DNA of 62,957 nucleotides from positions 1 through 62,957 of the forward strand of contig DASWRI010000018.1 of NCBI GenBank assembly GCA_036403235.1, read 5' to 3'. Shown here in pieces: positions 32,914 through 40,852 of the stretch; position 1 is the first letter of the stretch; every line of letters starts with the position of its first letter. The DNA is from JBGTFE01 sp036403235. GTDB taxonomy: Bacteria; Acidobacteriota; Blastocatellia; Pyrinomonadales; Pyrinomonadaceae. The position numbers and the translations under genes were made by a program. The notes under the pieces were generated by a model. The model was given only the letters and a program-made list of their open reading frames with translations. It did not search any database and was not told the DNA's origin.

Positions 32914-33903
32914 TTAATTTGAAGCGCAGGAAGTGTTAATTTTCGCTTCCGAATTTTCTTTCAAACGCATTCCGAGTTTATCGAGAAGACGTGCATCGCG
33001 ATTTTGCTCCGGATTCGGCGTCGTCAGAAGTTTTTCGCCCATAAAAATCGAATTCGCGCCCGCGAGAAAACACATTGCCTGCGCTTCGTCCGAAAGCTGC
33101 AGGCGTCCGGCGCTCAAGCGAACAAACGAGGACGGCATCAGGATTCGCGCCGTCGCAATCATCCGTACAAACTCGAAAACGTCGAGCGTTTTTTCGTTTT
33201 CGAGCGGCGTTCCCTCGACCTTGACGAGTTGATTTATCGGCACGCTTTCCGGGTGCGGCGTTTGATTTGCCAGCTGCCGCAGCAAGCCGTAGCGGTCGGA
33301 CAATTCTTCGCCCATGCCGATAATTCCGCCCGAACAGACGGTGATTCCCGCATTGCGGACGTTGGCGAGAGTGTTTAATCTTTCGTCGTAAGTTCTGGTC
33401 GTGATGATGTCGCCGTAGAATTCGGGCGAGGTGTCGAGATTATGATTGTAGGCGGTCAGTCCCGCTTCGGCGAGCTTTGCTGCCTGTTCCGCTTTCAGCA
33501 TTCCGAGCGTGCAGCAGGCTTCGAGTCCTAATTCACGAACGCCGCGCACCATTTCAAGAACTCTTTCAAACTGCTCGCCGTCGGGAACGTCGCGCCACGC
33601 CGCGCCCATGCAAAAGCGTGTCGCGCCCGACGATTTGGCGTTCTGCGCCGCCGCCAGAGTTTTTTCGACGCTGAGCAAAGGCTCGCGCTCGACCGCCGTT
33701 TTGTAATGCGCCGACTGCGGGCAATACGCACAATTTTCGGGACAGCCGCCGGTTTTGATGCTCAAAAGCTGGCAGCCTTGAATCTCGTCGGCGCGGTGAA
33801 ATTTGCGATGCTCGGTCTGCGCGCGGAAAATCAATTCGGGCAGCGGCAGATTGTAAATTTCCTCGATTTCCTTTGTCGTCCAGTCGTGTTTTAGCTCGCT
33901 CAT
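32914..33903 (-). CDS. bioB: Biotin synthase
   Basis: Radical SAM insertion of sulfur into dethiobiotin. 329 residues. Radical SAM motif CPENCAYCPQ, then FCMGAAWR, TLGMLKAEQ and YNHNLDTSPEFY, the BioB-specific block. GANSIFMGEKLLTTPNPE near the end. It is separated from the other bio genes by the exported DUF4440 protein on the opposite strand. Confidence 0.97.
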   Translation of the reverse strand: MSELKHDWTTKEIEEIYNLPLPELIFRAQTEHRKFHRADEIQGCQLLSIKTGGCPENCAYCPQSAHYKTAVEREPLLSVEKTLAAAQNAKSSGATRFCMGAAWRDVPDGEQFERVLEMVRGVRELGLEACCTLGMLKAEQAAKLAEAGLTAYNHNLDTSPEFYGDIITTRTYDERLNTLANVRNAGITVCSGGIIGMGEELSDRYGLLRQLANQTPHPESVPINQLVKVEGTPLENEKTLDVFEFVRMIATARILMPSSFVRLSAGRLQLSDEAQAMCFLAGANSIFMGEKLLTTPNPEQNRDARLLDKLGMRLKENSEAKINTSCASN

Positions 33904-33935
33904 AAAAAATAAAGATTAGCACAAATCGGGAACTT

Positions 33936-34005
33936 AGTTCCAAGTTCCGGGTCTCAAGTCAAAAACAGTTGACTTAAAACTTGGGTCTTGGAACTTGAAA
34001 CTCGA
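33936..34005. repeat. Heptad hairpin between bioB and glycosyltransferase-like gene
   Basis: Units AGTTCCA, AGTTCCG, GGTCTCA and AGTCAAA on one side and ACTTAAA, ACTTGGG, TCTTGGA, ACTTGAA, ACTCGAA on the other, each 7 bases. Outer 9 and inner 7 bases of the arms pair perfectly; the middle does not. Confidence 0.75.
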
Positions 34006-34007
34006 AA

Positions 34008-35426
34008 CTAGACTTTCATATATCCCGACCAGTGAAAAAGATAAACGGCGTAGGCGTTGATGACAAACGAAAAGCCGTAAGCCGCCCATTCGAGCGGAGT
34101 AATTTTTCGCGGACTGTTTTCGAGCAGAATCAGAAAAACGAACGGCAGAAGAACCATCGCGTATCGATAACCGAACTGCCAGCCGCCCGAATTTCCGTGC
34201 ATCCAGAGCAAAATCGTCATCAGAAAAATCGCCAGCCACGCGAGATACTTTAAAATTTTATCGCGCGCGCCGAATCTTAAAGTTAATAAAACAAACGGGC
34301 TGCTCCAGAGAATCGAGCTGCTGAAGCCGTTTGGTAAAAGATACGGAAAAGCGTCTTTCGTCTCCCACGGCTTCCAGAGCATTTCCCGCGCTTGCCCGGG
34401 AATGTAGTGATATGAAAAAATCCCGTGATTATACCAGGGCTCGTCCAAAACGCCCGGAATCCGCGCGTAGCCGAAATCGGTAAAAGAATGAAAGCGAACG
34501 TAATTGTAAATCAAAGTCAGAAGCCCGAGCGCAAACGGAACAGCGCAAAACGATGCGAGAACGCGGATTGCGGATTGCGGATTGCTGAATATTTCGTTTT
34601 TTACATTTGAGATTTCAGATTTAAGAGTTTGGAAAATCGATTGTTTGTCCTGTTTTGCGCCGCTCGAATTCGCTTTCTTTTGATGCTTTTTCTTCTTTTT
34701 ATGCACAGTGTCTTGCGCCACGTCCGAGATTTCGGCGGCCGACTCAAGACTTGAAGTTTGAGACTTGAAATTATAAAAAAGCAGAAACATAAAAATCGGC
34801 GCGGTCAGAAGAATTTCCGTCCTGTTTCCGAAACCGAGCGCAAAAAATATTCCGGCAAGAAACGGCTTGCGGTTAAAAATCGTGAAATAAATCGCGCCGA
34901 CTTCGCCGAGCACCGCAAAGCCGAGCGCGAGCTGCCACGCGCCGGCCATCGTTTCGTTTGCCCACATCCACGTCCCGAACAAAATCGCCATTGAAAGCAA
35001 AATCCGTTTCCCCGAACCGTAATCGTATCTTCGCGCAATCAAAAACAGAAACAATGCGATAAAGCTTGCCGAAAGCGCCGAGATTAGCGCGGCGGGCATA
35101 TCTTTGATAAAGCCGAAAACTTTGAAAACGGCAAAAGGCATCATCGAAACAACGCCGCCGAGCGGAAAAACCGAGTACCAGCTGCCCTCAAACGGGACGA
35201 ACTCATTGAGCCACGACGGCGGCTTTTCCTTAAAAGCTATCTGCCCGCGCAACATATTGTCGGCGACGCGGAAGGTATAATCGTAGTAATTCTGCGGCTT
35301 CGGATTGCTGAAAAAGTAAATCAAACCGACCGCGAGCACAATTCCGATTATTAAAAGTTTTATATTTCTTGCTGAATTTTCGATTTCCGATGCTTCGTTC
35401 ATTTCGTTTTTAACAGTTTCTGACAT
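34008..35426 (-). CDS. Polytopic membrane protein, glycosyltransferase-like
   Basis: 472 residues with a signal-anchor helix and about ten further hydrophobic segments, in the style of membrane lipid-linked-sugar transferases (ArnT/PMT-type). No catalytic Asp motif was pinpointed. An insertion of about 70 residues rich in Lys/Ser, in a cytoplasmic-type loop, is encoded largely by heptad-repeat DNA. Substrate unknown. Confidence 0.7.
   Translation of the reverse strand: MSETVKNEMNEASEIENSARNIKLLIIGIVLAVGLIYFFSNPKPQNYYDYTFRVADNMLRGQIAFKEKPPSWLNEFVPFEGSWYSVFPLGGVVSMMPFAVFKVFGFIKDMPAALISALSASFIALFLFLIARRYDYGSGKRILLSMAILFGTWMWANETMAGAWQLALGFAVLGEVGAIYFTIFNRKPFLAGIFFALGFGNRTEILLTAPIFMFLLFYNFKSQTSSLESAAEISDVAQDTVHKKKKKHQKKANSSGAKQDKQSIFQTLKSEISNVKNEIFSNPQSAIRVLASFCAVPFALGLLTLIYNYVRFHSFTDFGYARIPGVLDEPWYNHGIFSYHYIPGQAREMLWKPWETKDAFPYLLPNGFSSSILWSSPFVLLTLRFGARDKILKYLAWLAIFLMTILLWMHGNSGGWQFGYRYAMVLLPFVFLILLENSPRKITPLEWAAYGFSFVINAYAVYLFHWSGYMKV
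34560..34776. repeat. Heptad-repeat insertion inside the glycosyltransferase-like gene
   Basis: Three period-7 blocks: GCGGATT repeated (34563-34583), AGATTTC-type units (34602-34636) and ACTTGAA/GTTTGAG-type units (34742-34776). They span an in-frame loop between two membrane segments. The same words occur in intergenic hairpins (AATGCGG-like and AGATTTC-like). Confidence 0.7.
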
Positions 35427-35500
35427 TTAATCAAAAAGACATCCGTTTTGAAAACTGATAATAAAATGATTTTGCAAATTAATATTAATCAAGCCGTAAA

Positions 35501-36898
35501 TTAATTATCCGCCGTCTTTCCGCTCAAAATTTCTTTCGCCGCCGCAATCGCTTCGTCCGCGCTCGTCACTTTTCCGTCGAGCTGCATTTCGTAAACGGCG
35601 TCGATAATTTTCTTAAACTGCGGCGAAGGTTTCAGCCCGAGTTCAATCAGATGTCTTCCCATCAAAATTTGTTTCGGCGCTTCCTTTTCGACCGCTAATT
35701 CCCTGACTTTTTCGATAAACCATTCCTGTGCGTCCGAACCGAACCATTCTTCCTTCGGCAGCCATTCGGGATTTCGGCCCAGCGAATCGGCTTTTGACAC
35801 GCGGTAGAGCAAATCCGGCTCGACTTTTCGCGCCAGGCGGCGAAATGCGCCGTCGCCCGGCGGCGAGTTGTAAAAAACGCCGGGCAGAAGATGATACCGG
35901 ACGAGCTGCGTGACCTGTTCGCGCACGTCAAACCCGTTGATTGTATAAATTCCGAGCGTGTCGAGAAATGAACTCGTCGGCTCGATTCCGGCCACGTCGT
36001 GCGCGTGCGAGCGCCACTTGCCGTCGAAAAACTCGGTCGTCGCGGGCTTTCCGAAATCGTGACAAATCGCGCCGAGCATCACCGCCACCTGTTTCGCATA
36101 GGGCAGCTCGTCAATCAATTTTCGCGCTTCGTCCGTCACCATTAAAGTATGCACGTCGACGTCGCCTTCGGGATGCCATTCCGGCTGCTGCGGAACGCCG
36201 ACGAGCGCTTCGAGCTCTGGGAAAAGCTGCGCGACGACGCCCAAATCATACAGCCATCTGAGGCCGATTGATGGCTTTTCGGCTTTCAAAAGCAGTTTTT
36301 CAAATTCGTTCCAGATTCTCTCTTTTGGCAAATCCGTCAAATCAATCGAGCGGCAAAGCCCGGCGGTTTCCGCGTCAATCTCAAACTCGAAACGCGCCGC
36401 AAACTGCGCCGCCCGCAGCACCCGGAGCGAATCTTCCGCGAAAGTTGCTTGCGAGACGACGCGCAGAATTTTATTTTCGATATCCGACTGTCCGCCGTAG
36501 AAATCTATAATCTCGCCTGTCAGAGCGTCTTTGAGAATCGCGTTTATCGTAAAATCGCGTCTTTTTGCCGCTTCGATAAACGACATATCCTTGTCGCCTT
36601 CGATGACAAAGCCTTTATGACCGCGCCCGACTTTTCTTTCGCGGCGCGGCAGCGCAACGTCCAAATCCGTGCCGAGCTTGTAAACCGTAAACGCTTCGCC
36701 GACGGCATCGACCCGGCCAAAAGAATCGAGAATTTCGCGTAATTTTTTCGGCTCGACGCCGTAAACCTCGATGTCCCAGTCTTTCGGCTCGACGCCCATC
36801 AACTCATCGCGCACGCAGCCGCCGACGAGCATCGCGCGCCCGCCGTTCGTCCGGATTATTTCGGCAAGTCCGGTAATTTTTTCCGGTAAAAAAGACAT
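35501..36898 (-). CDS. CCA-adding/poly(A) polymerase-like nucleotidyltransferase with HD domain
   Basis: 465 residues from the ATG at 36898. The N-terminal nucleotidyltransferase motif is MLVGGCVRDELMGVEPKDWDIEVYG, with an RRERK basic block later, and an HD domain ICHDFGKPATTEFFDGKWRSHAHD further on. Likely adds or repairs tRNA 3' CCA, although poly(A) activity cannot be excluded. An N-terminal extension in the longer frame has no support. Confidence 0.85.
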   Translation of the reverse strand: MSFLPEKITGLAEIIRTNGGRAMLVGGCVRDELMGVEPKDWDIEVYGVEPKKLREILDSFGRVDAVGEAFTVYKLGTDLDVALPRRERKVGRGHKGFVIEGDKDMSFIEAAKRRDFTINAILKDALTGEIIDFYGGQSDIENKILRVVSQATFAEDSLRVLRAAQFAARFEFEIDAETAGLCRSIDLTDLPKERIWNEFEKLLLKAEKPSIGLRWLYDLGVVAQLFPELEALVGVPQQPEWHPEGDVDVHTLMVTDEARKLIDELPYAKQVAVMLGAICHDFGKPATTEFFDGKWRSHAHDVAGIEPTSSFLDTLGIYTINGFDVREQVTQLVRYHLLPGVFYNSPPGDGAFRRLARKVEPDLLYRVSKADSLGRNPEWLPKEEWFGSDAQEWFIEKVRELAVEKEAPKQILMGRHLIELGLKPSPQFKKIIDAVYEMQLDGKVTSADEAIAAAKEILSGKTADN

Positions 36899-36963
36899 TG
36901 AAAATCGAAAATGTATGCCAACAAACAGAAGATTTTGCCGGCTATTGAATAAGATTTTATTAC

Positions 36964-36985
36964 CATTCGGAAAGTTTTCCGAATG
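36964..36985. other. Perfect 10-bp leader hairpin
   Basis: CATTCGGAAA (36964-36973) pairs with TTTCCGAATG (36976-36985) around GT, 28 bases before the small ORF at 37014. No T run. Possibly a 5' UTR stem of that gene. Confidence 0.55.
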
Positions 36986-37013
36986 CCTCAACAACAAAGA
37001 AGGATAAAAAAGA

Positions 37014-37160
37014 ATGAAATCAAAAATCTCAAAACAAACGCACGAACCAAATCATTTGACCGAATCTGTCCGAGTAGCGACGCTCGCTCTGACCGTGACG
37101 ATTATAATCATCGCCGCCGCTTATCTGCTTTCGACGTTCAAGCAAATGGTGTTCGGCTAA
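37014..37160 (+). CDS. 48-residue single-helix membrane protein
   Basis: Too short for many gene finders. It starts MKSKISKQTHEPNH, has a hydrophobic helix at about 22-40 (VATLALTVTIIIIAAAYLL) and ends STFKQMVFG. AAGGA lies about 10 bases before the ATG. It lies between the divergent CCA-type gene and glyS. No family recognised. Confidence 0.65.
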   Translation: MKSKISKQTHEPNHLTESVRVATLALTVTIIIIAAAYLLSTFKQMVFG

Positions 37161-37175
37161 TCGAATACAAAAAAT

Positions 37176-38600
37176 TTATTTTTGCAGACGCTTTTGTAAA
37201 TAATCTTTCAAATTCTCGACGCTAACTCGTTCCTGCGCCCACGTATCGCGGTCGCGGACGGTGACGGCGTTATCTTCCAGAGATTCGTGGTCGACCGTCA
37301 CGCAGAAAGGCGTTCCGATTTCATCCTGGCGTGCGTAGAGCTTGCCGATGCCGCCCGTATCGTCGTAAACGGCGCGCATCGCGGGCTGCAAATCTTTTTT
37401 GATGCGCTTGGCCGTCTCGACAATTTCCGGTTTGTTTTTCGCGAGCGGCAAAACGGCGACTTTTATCGGCGCAAGCCGCGGATTTAACTGCAAAATAACG
37501 CGCGTTTCGCCTTTCTCGTTTGTTTTTTCGGTATAGGCGTCCATCAAAACGGCCAAAATCGTGCGATTGACGCCCGCTGCCGGTTCGATGACATACGGGT
37601 AGAAACGCTCGTTGGTCTGTGTGTCGAAATACGATAAATCCTCGGTCGAATCGGGATTGATGCGCTTGCCCTCGGCGTCTTCCGGTTTTTTCGAGTGCGT
37701 TTTTAAATCGTAGTTCGTCCGGTTGGCGATTCCCATCAGCTCGTCCCAGTGTTTTTCCTCGTCTTCGCGTTCGGGGAAAAAGCGATAGAGAATATCGACC
37801 GTCCGCGCGGCGTAGTGTGCGAGTTCTTTCTCCGGCTGCTCGTACAGCTTGAGATTCCCGGCGGAAATGCCCAAATCCTGAAACCATTGCCAGAACGCGT
37901 CAATCCAATATTGATGGAGCGCGGCGGCCTCTTCGGGGCGACAAAAATATTCCATTTCCATCTGCTCAAACTCGCGCGTGCGGAAGATAAAATTTCCGGG
38001 CGTCACTTCGTTGCGAAACGATTTGCCGATTTGCGCGATGCCGAACGGCAATTTCCGCCGCGATGTGTTCAAAACGTTGATAAAATTGATGAAAATGCCC
38101 TGCGCCGTTTCCGGCCGGAGATAGGCGAGTGCCGATTCGTCCTCATCGCTCGAAGCCGCGCCGAGCGTCGTCCGAAACATCAGATTAAACGGTCGCGGCT
38201 CGGTCAAATCGGTCGAGCCGCAGTTCGGGCATTTGACGAGCTTTTGTTTGAGCGCGTCGTCCATCGAAATTAAACCGGATTCGGCGTAATCGAGCTTGTC
38301 GGCGCGCAGGCGCGTCTTGCAGGCGCGGCAATCTACCAGCGGGTCGGAGAAAGTTTCCTCGTGACCGGAATATTTCCAGACCAGCCGATTTTGGATAATC
38401 GAAGAATCGAGGCCTTCCGTATCGTCGCGCTCGTAAACGAGCCAACTCCACCACTCGTTTTTGATGTTATTGGCGAGCTCGACGCCGAGCTGACCGTAAT
38501 CCCAACTCGAACCGAGCCCGCCGTAAATTTCCGACGCGGGAAAAACAAAGCCTCTGCGTTTTGATAAACTGACAATCGTTTCAATATTCGGTGCTGACAT
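37176..38600 (-). CDS. glyS: Glycyl-tRNA synthetase (class II, single-chain)
   Basis: 474 residues of the dimeric eukaryote/archaeal/bacterial-type enzyme. Motifs: SKRRGFVFPASEIYGGLGSSWDYGQLGV, PRPFNLMFRTTLG, the motif 2 stretch FRNEVTPGNFIFRTREFEQMEMEYF and the C-terminal anticodon-binding domain ending in a KDYLQKRLQK helix. The symbol follows common usage for single-subunit enzymes. Confidence 0.95.
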   Translation of the reverse strand: MSAPNIETIVSLSKRRGFVFPASEIYGGLGSSWDYGQLGVELANNIKNEWWSWLVYERDDTEGLDSSIIQNRLVWKYSGHEETFSDPLVDCRACKTRLRADKLDYAESGLISMDDALKQKLVKCPNCGSTDLTEPRPFNLMFRTTLGAASSDEDESALAYLRPETAQGIFINFINVLNTSRRKLPFGIAQIGKSFRNEVTPGNFIFRTREFEQMEMEYFCRPEEAAALHQYWIDAFWQWFQDLGISAGNLKLYEQPEKELAHYAARTVDILYRFFPEREDEEKHWDELMGIANRTNYDLKTHSKKPEDAEGKRINPDSTEDLSYFDTQTNERFYPYVIEPAAGVNRTILAVLMDAYTEKTNEKGETRVILQLNPRLAPIKVAVLPLAKNKPEIVETAKRIKKDLQPAMRAVYDDTGGIGKLYARQDEIGTPFCVTVDHESLEDNAVTVRDRDTWAQERVSVENLKDYLQKRLQK

Positions 38601-38618
38601 AAATTTTTGTTGGCCGTC

Positions 38619-38745
38619 CTTTGTCCGTCGTTCGTTGCGCGCTTGAGCCTAAATCAAGTCTAAAAATTTGCCGGTTCGCTAAAGATTATGAACAATGGGC
38701 GAATGACAATTCTACAACGGACGACTGACGAGCGACAACGCACAA
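38619..38745. repeat. Heptad repeat region upstream of glyS
   Basis: Units GTCCTTT, GTCCGTC, GTTCGTT and GCGCGCT near 38627, and TACAACG, GACGACT, GACGAGC, GACAACG near 38712-38740, both every 7 bases and partly complementary. It fills the gap between the PEGA-protein gene's terminator and glyS. Confidence 0.7.
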
Positions 38746-38750
38746 AATAA

Positions 38751-38788
38751 AAAAGAAAGGGAAACTCGTTAAAGTCTCCCTTTCTTTT
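38751..38788. terminator. Intrinsic terminator for the PEGA-protein gene
   Basis: GAAAGGGA (38755-38762) pairs with TCCCTTTC (38777-38784), flanked by A and T runs. It is downstream of the minus-strand gene at 38808. Confidence 0.85.
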
Positions 38789-38807
38789 TTTCTCGTCTCT
38801 TCAGATT

Positions 38808-39740
38808 TTATCTCATCAGCGGCGGCGGCTGCGCGCCCGGCGGAACAATCCAGATTTCAACCGTAGTTCTCTCTTTTGTTCCTCCCTCGGTCACGACAAT
38901 CTGCCGCGGGTCAACTCCGCGCGTCTTGACGAAATAATCCAGCGTCTGCCGTTTTAATTTGTCGACGCTCAGGCTTCGCCTGCCGGTTCCCTGATAAAGA
39001 ATGATATAAATCTGCGAGTTCGGCGTCGCATTAAATTGCAGAACGCAGTTATCGAAACGCGCCTTGTTGTCGTCCTGCGATTTCGATTCGAAAACGTCGC
39101 ACTGATACGGCTGCGGCACCACCACCGGCGGCGGCGGATTCGATGTGGCTTCGTTTTTCTGCTGGCAGGTCGAGCCGGGAATATCGTCGGTTACGTCCAG
39201 ATAGGCCGTAATCGGCTGTCTGTTTGCTCCGGCCGTATTAACCGTAATCGAAGACGTGCCCTGACCGCCGGTAATCGTCCCGTTCGAAACAGTCCACTTA
39301 TAATTGATGGGAATCGCGGGATTGCTGCCGATATTGCGCGTTGTAAATGTAATCGTACTGTTTTCGGTATATTCTTCCGGCCCATTGACGACGATATTAT
39401 ACGGGCATTCTCTGGTCGTCGTTTCCTCTAAAACCTTCAGACAGATACAGTTTTTTCTGTTTTTAACGAAATCAATTTCTCTGCTGAAAGTCTGGTCGTT
39501 CGGTCCTTCGACCTCGATGAGATGAGTGCCGGGCGAGAGATAAAACTCCGTTCCCGTTCCGACGCCGCTCATTCCGACGACTTCGCCGTCAACCCGCACC
39601 GGATATGATTCCGGCGAGGTTTTTACCGAAAGAATACCCATATTTTTTTGTCTTTTGCCCTGGCTCAAGATATTCGAAGCCGTTCCGAAAATCAAAACAA
39701 GCCCAATCACAAATAAAAAATTGTATCTGAATCTTTGCAT
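38808..39740 (-). CDS. Exported protein with PEGA-like domain
   Basis: 310 residues. Signal peptide ends near NILSQ. An N-terminal PEGA-like beta domain has SPESYPVRVDGEVVGMSGVGTG and SPGTHLIEVEGP. A PKD-like middle part (TYLD, YKWTVSNG) precedes a Pro-rich bridge and a C-terminal region reminiscent of OmpA-type (SVDKLKRQTLDYFVKTRGVDPRQIVV). The C-terminal resemblance is weak. Possibly a cell-surface or envelope protein. Confidence 0.7.
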   Translation of the reverse strand: MQRFRYNFLFVIGLVLIFGTASNILSQGKRQKNMGILSVKTSPESYPVRVDGEVVGMSGVGTGTEFYLSPGTHLIEVEGPNDQTFSREIDFVKNRKNCICLKVLEETTTRECPYNIVVNGPEEYTENSTITFTTRNIGSNPAIPINYKWTVSNGTITGGQGTSSITVNTAGANRQPITAYLDVTDDIPGSTCQQKNEATSNPPPPVVVPQPYQCDVFESKSQDDNKARFDNCVLQFNATPNSQIYIILYQGTGRRSLSVDKLKRQTLDYFVKTRGVDPRQIVVTEGGTKERTTVEIWIVPPGAQPPPLMR

Positions 39741-39825
39741 CTTTTTATCCTCTAAACTTTTGAGTGGAAATGAAAGCGCCCGTCAAATTTGCGAACGCCT
39801 TCATGTCAAAACCCCATTCGCGCCT

Positions 39826-40476
39826 TTATTCTTCGGTCTCGACGTCTTTCTTTTTGCCGAATCTTTTGCGCGCCGCAACACCGATTCCGGCCAGGCCGGT
39901 GCCGAAAAGAAGAAGCGTCATCGGCTCGGGCACCGGCTCGGGCGGAGTCGGCGTCATCGTCGGCGGCGGAGTGCCGGTCGGCGTGCAAGTCGGCGTCGTC
40001 GTCGGCGTTGTCGTCGGCGTCGTTGTCGGCGTCGTTGTCGGTGTCGTTGTCGGTGTCGTCGTCGGTGTTTCCGTCGGCGTCCGTGTCGGCGTCGGTGTAT
40101 CGTCGTGGTCGTGCGGAATCAGGAACAAAAGCGGAATTGCCGCAAACGCCAAAAGCCAATACGGAGGATTCTTTTTGCGCGGGACTTCGCAGTCGCAGTC
40201 TTCATCCTCGACGATTTCGGTTTTTGTTTCACGAATTACGCGGTCGTCCTGCTGCGGCGTGGTGACTTTGTCGCCATCATCGTCGGTGAAAATCAGAGAG
40301 CCATTGACGAGCTGAAGCTGCGAGAAACCGCCCGTGCTCGCCTTTCCCGGCTTGGCATTGACAATTTCGATTACCTGATTAAGCCGGACAGGCGCGGCAA
40401 AACTGGAATTTGCCGCCAGCAAAATTGAAGCTAAACAAAGACCCGAAATAATAAATCTGAATTGAAAGTTTTTCAT
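39826..40476 (-). CDS. PEP-CTERM-sorted protein with a TPT repeat
   Basis: 216 residues. The signal peptide ends near FAAP, and the C-terminus has the exosortase signal VPEPMTLLLFGTGLAGIG followed by basic AARKRFGKKK. Between them a short hydrophobic segment (about 120-137) and a Thr/Pro repeat (about 142-185) are encoded by a 12-base DNA repeat. The motif DDDGDK near 70 may bind a metal. Function unknown; an exosortase should exist elsewhere in the genome. Confidence 0.85.
   Translation of the reverse strand: MKNFQFRFIISGLCLASILLAANSSFAAPVRLNQVIEIVNAKPGKASTGGFSQLQLVNGSLIFTDDDGDKVTTPQQDDRVIRETKTEIVEDEDCDCEVPRKKNPPYWLLAFAAIPLLFLIPHDHDDTPTPTRTPTETPTTTPTTTPTTTPTTTPTTTPTTTPTCTPTGTPPPTMTPTPPEPVPEPMTLLLFGTGLAGIGVAARKRFGKKKDVETEE
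39988..40070. repeat. 12-base minisatellite encoding Thr-Pro repeats
   Basis: GTCGGCGTCGTT-type units repeat in tandem with GTCGGTGTCGTT variants, all in frame and encoding Thr-Pro-Thr-Thr on the minus strand. Such arrays expand and contract easily, so the linker length is likely polymorphic. Confidence 0.85.
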
Positions 40477-40526
40477 CTTTTTTACCTAGCTGAATATTTT
40501 TCAGTGTAAGACAATACACATCGGTA

Positions 40527-40546
40527 CGAGTCAGTGGTCTGACTCG
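40527..40546. other. Perfect 8-bp hairpin upstream of the PEP-CTERM gene
   Basis: CGAGTCAG (40527-40534) pairs with CTGACTCG (40539-40546) around TGGT, about 50 bases before the minus-strand start at 40476. A leader stem or operator. Confidence 0.55.
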
Positions 40547-40640
40547 CCAATCAAATAAATTTTGTCGGGCTTGACTGCAAACTATATCAAAAAAACTAAA
40601 AAATCAACTTTTTCTTAAATCTTTTACAATAAAATTTTCC

Positions 40641-40695
40641 CCGACAACACCTAATGTTGGTCGCTCAAGAGAGAGTAAGTTGCAATAGACGGGGT
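40641..40695. promoter_or_regulatory. Structured intergenic element, possible cis-regulatory RNA
   Basis: CCCCG near 40640 can pair with CGGGG near 40690, while CGACAACA/TGTTGGTCG forms a competing 8-bp hairpin with one bulge, followed by a CTC/GAG stem. The two foldings exclude each other. The element lies in the gap upstream of the PEP-CTERM gene and downstream of pnp's terminator. No known riboswitch was recognised. Confidence 0.4.
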
Positions 40696-40781
40696 TTTCC
40701 AGAATTTTTTCGAAGTTTTTTCAGGCAGGAATTTGAGAAAACAGAAGCGGAGAACAGCAATAAAGGCAAAAGTAAAAAATA

Positions 40782-40827
40782 AAAAAGCCGTCGAGCTAAA
40801 CTTTTGAGTTTAACCTGACGGCTTTTT
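40782..40827. terminator. Intrinsic terminator downstream of pnp
   Basis: AAAAAGCCGTC (40782-40792) pairs with GACGGCTTTTT (40817-40827), with an inner AAAC/GTTT helix. Flanking T and A runs. It closes the minus-strand rpsO-pnp unit. Confidence 0.9.
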
Positions 40828-40852
40828 ACTTTTGCCTTTACAGCTTTTGCCT

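Larger units (their letters stand above)
40477..40781. other. Intergenic gap, no ORF
   Basis: About 300 bases without a gene. It holds the two structured elements listed separately and otherwise AT-rich sequence. No promoter could be assigned with confidence. Confidence 0.5.

Noticed and set aside
39655..40428. Arg-rich ORFs antisense to the PEGA and PEP-CTERM genes
   Set aside because: They mirror the minisatellite and the Pro/Thr codons on the opposite strand.
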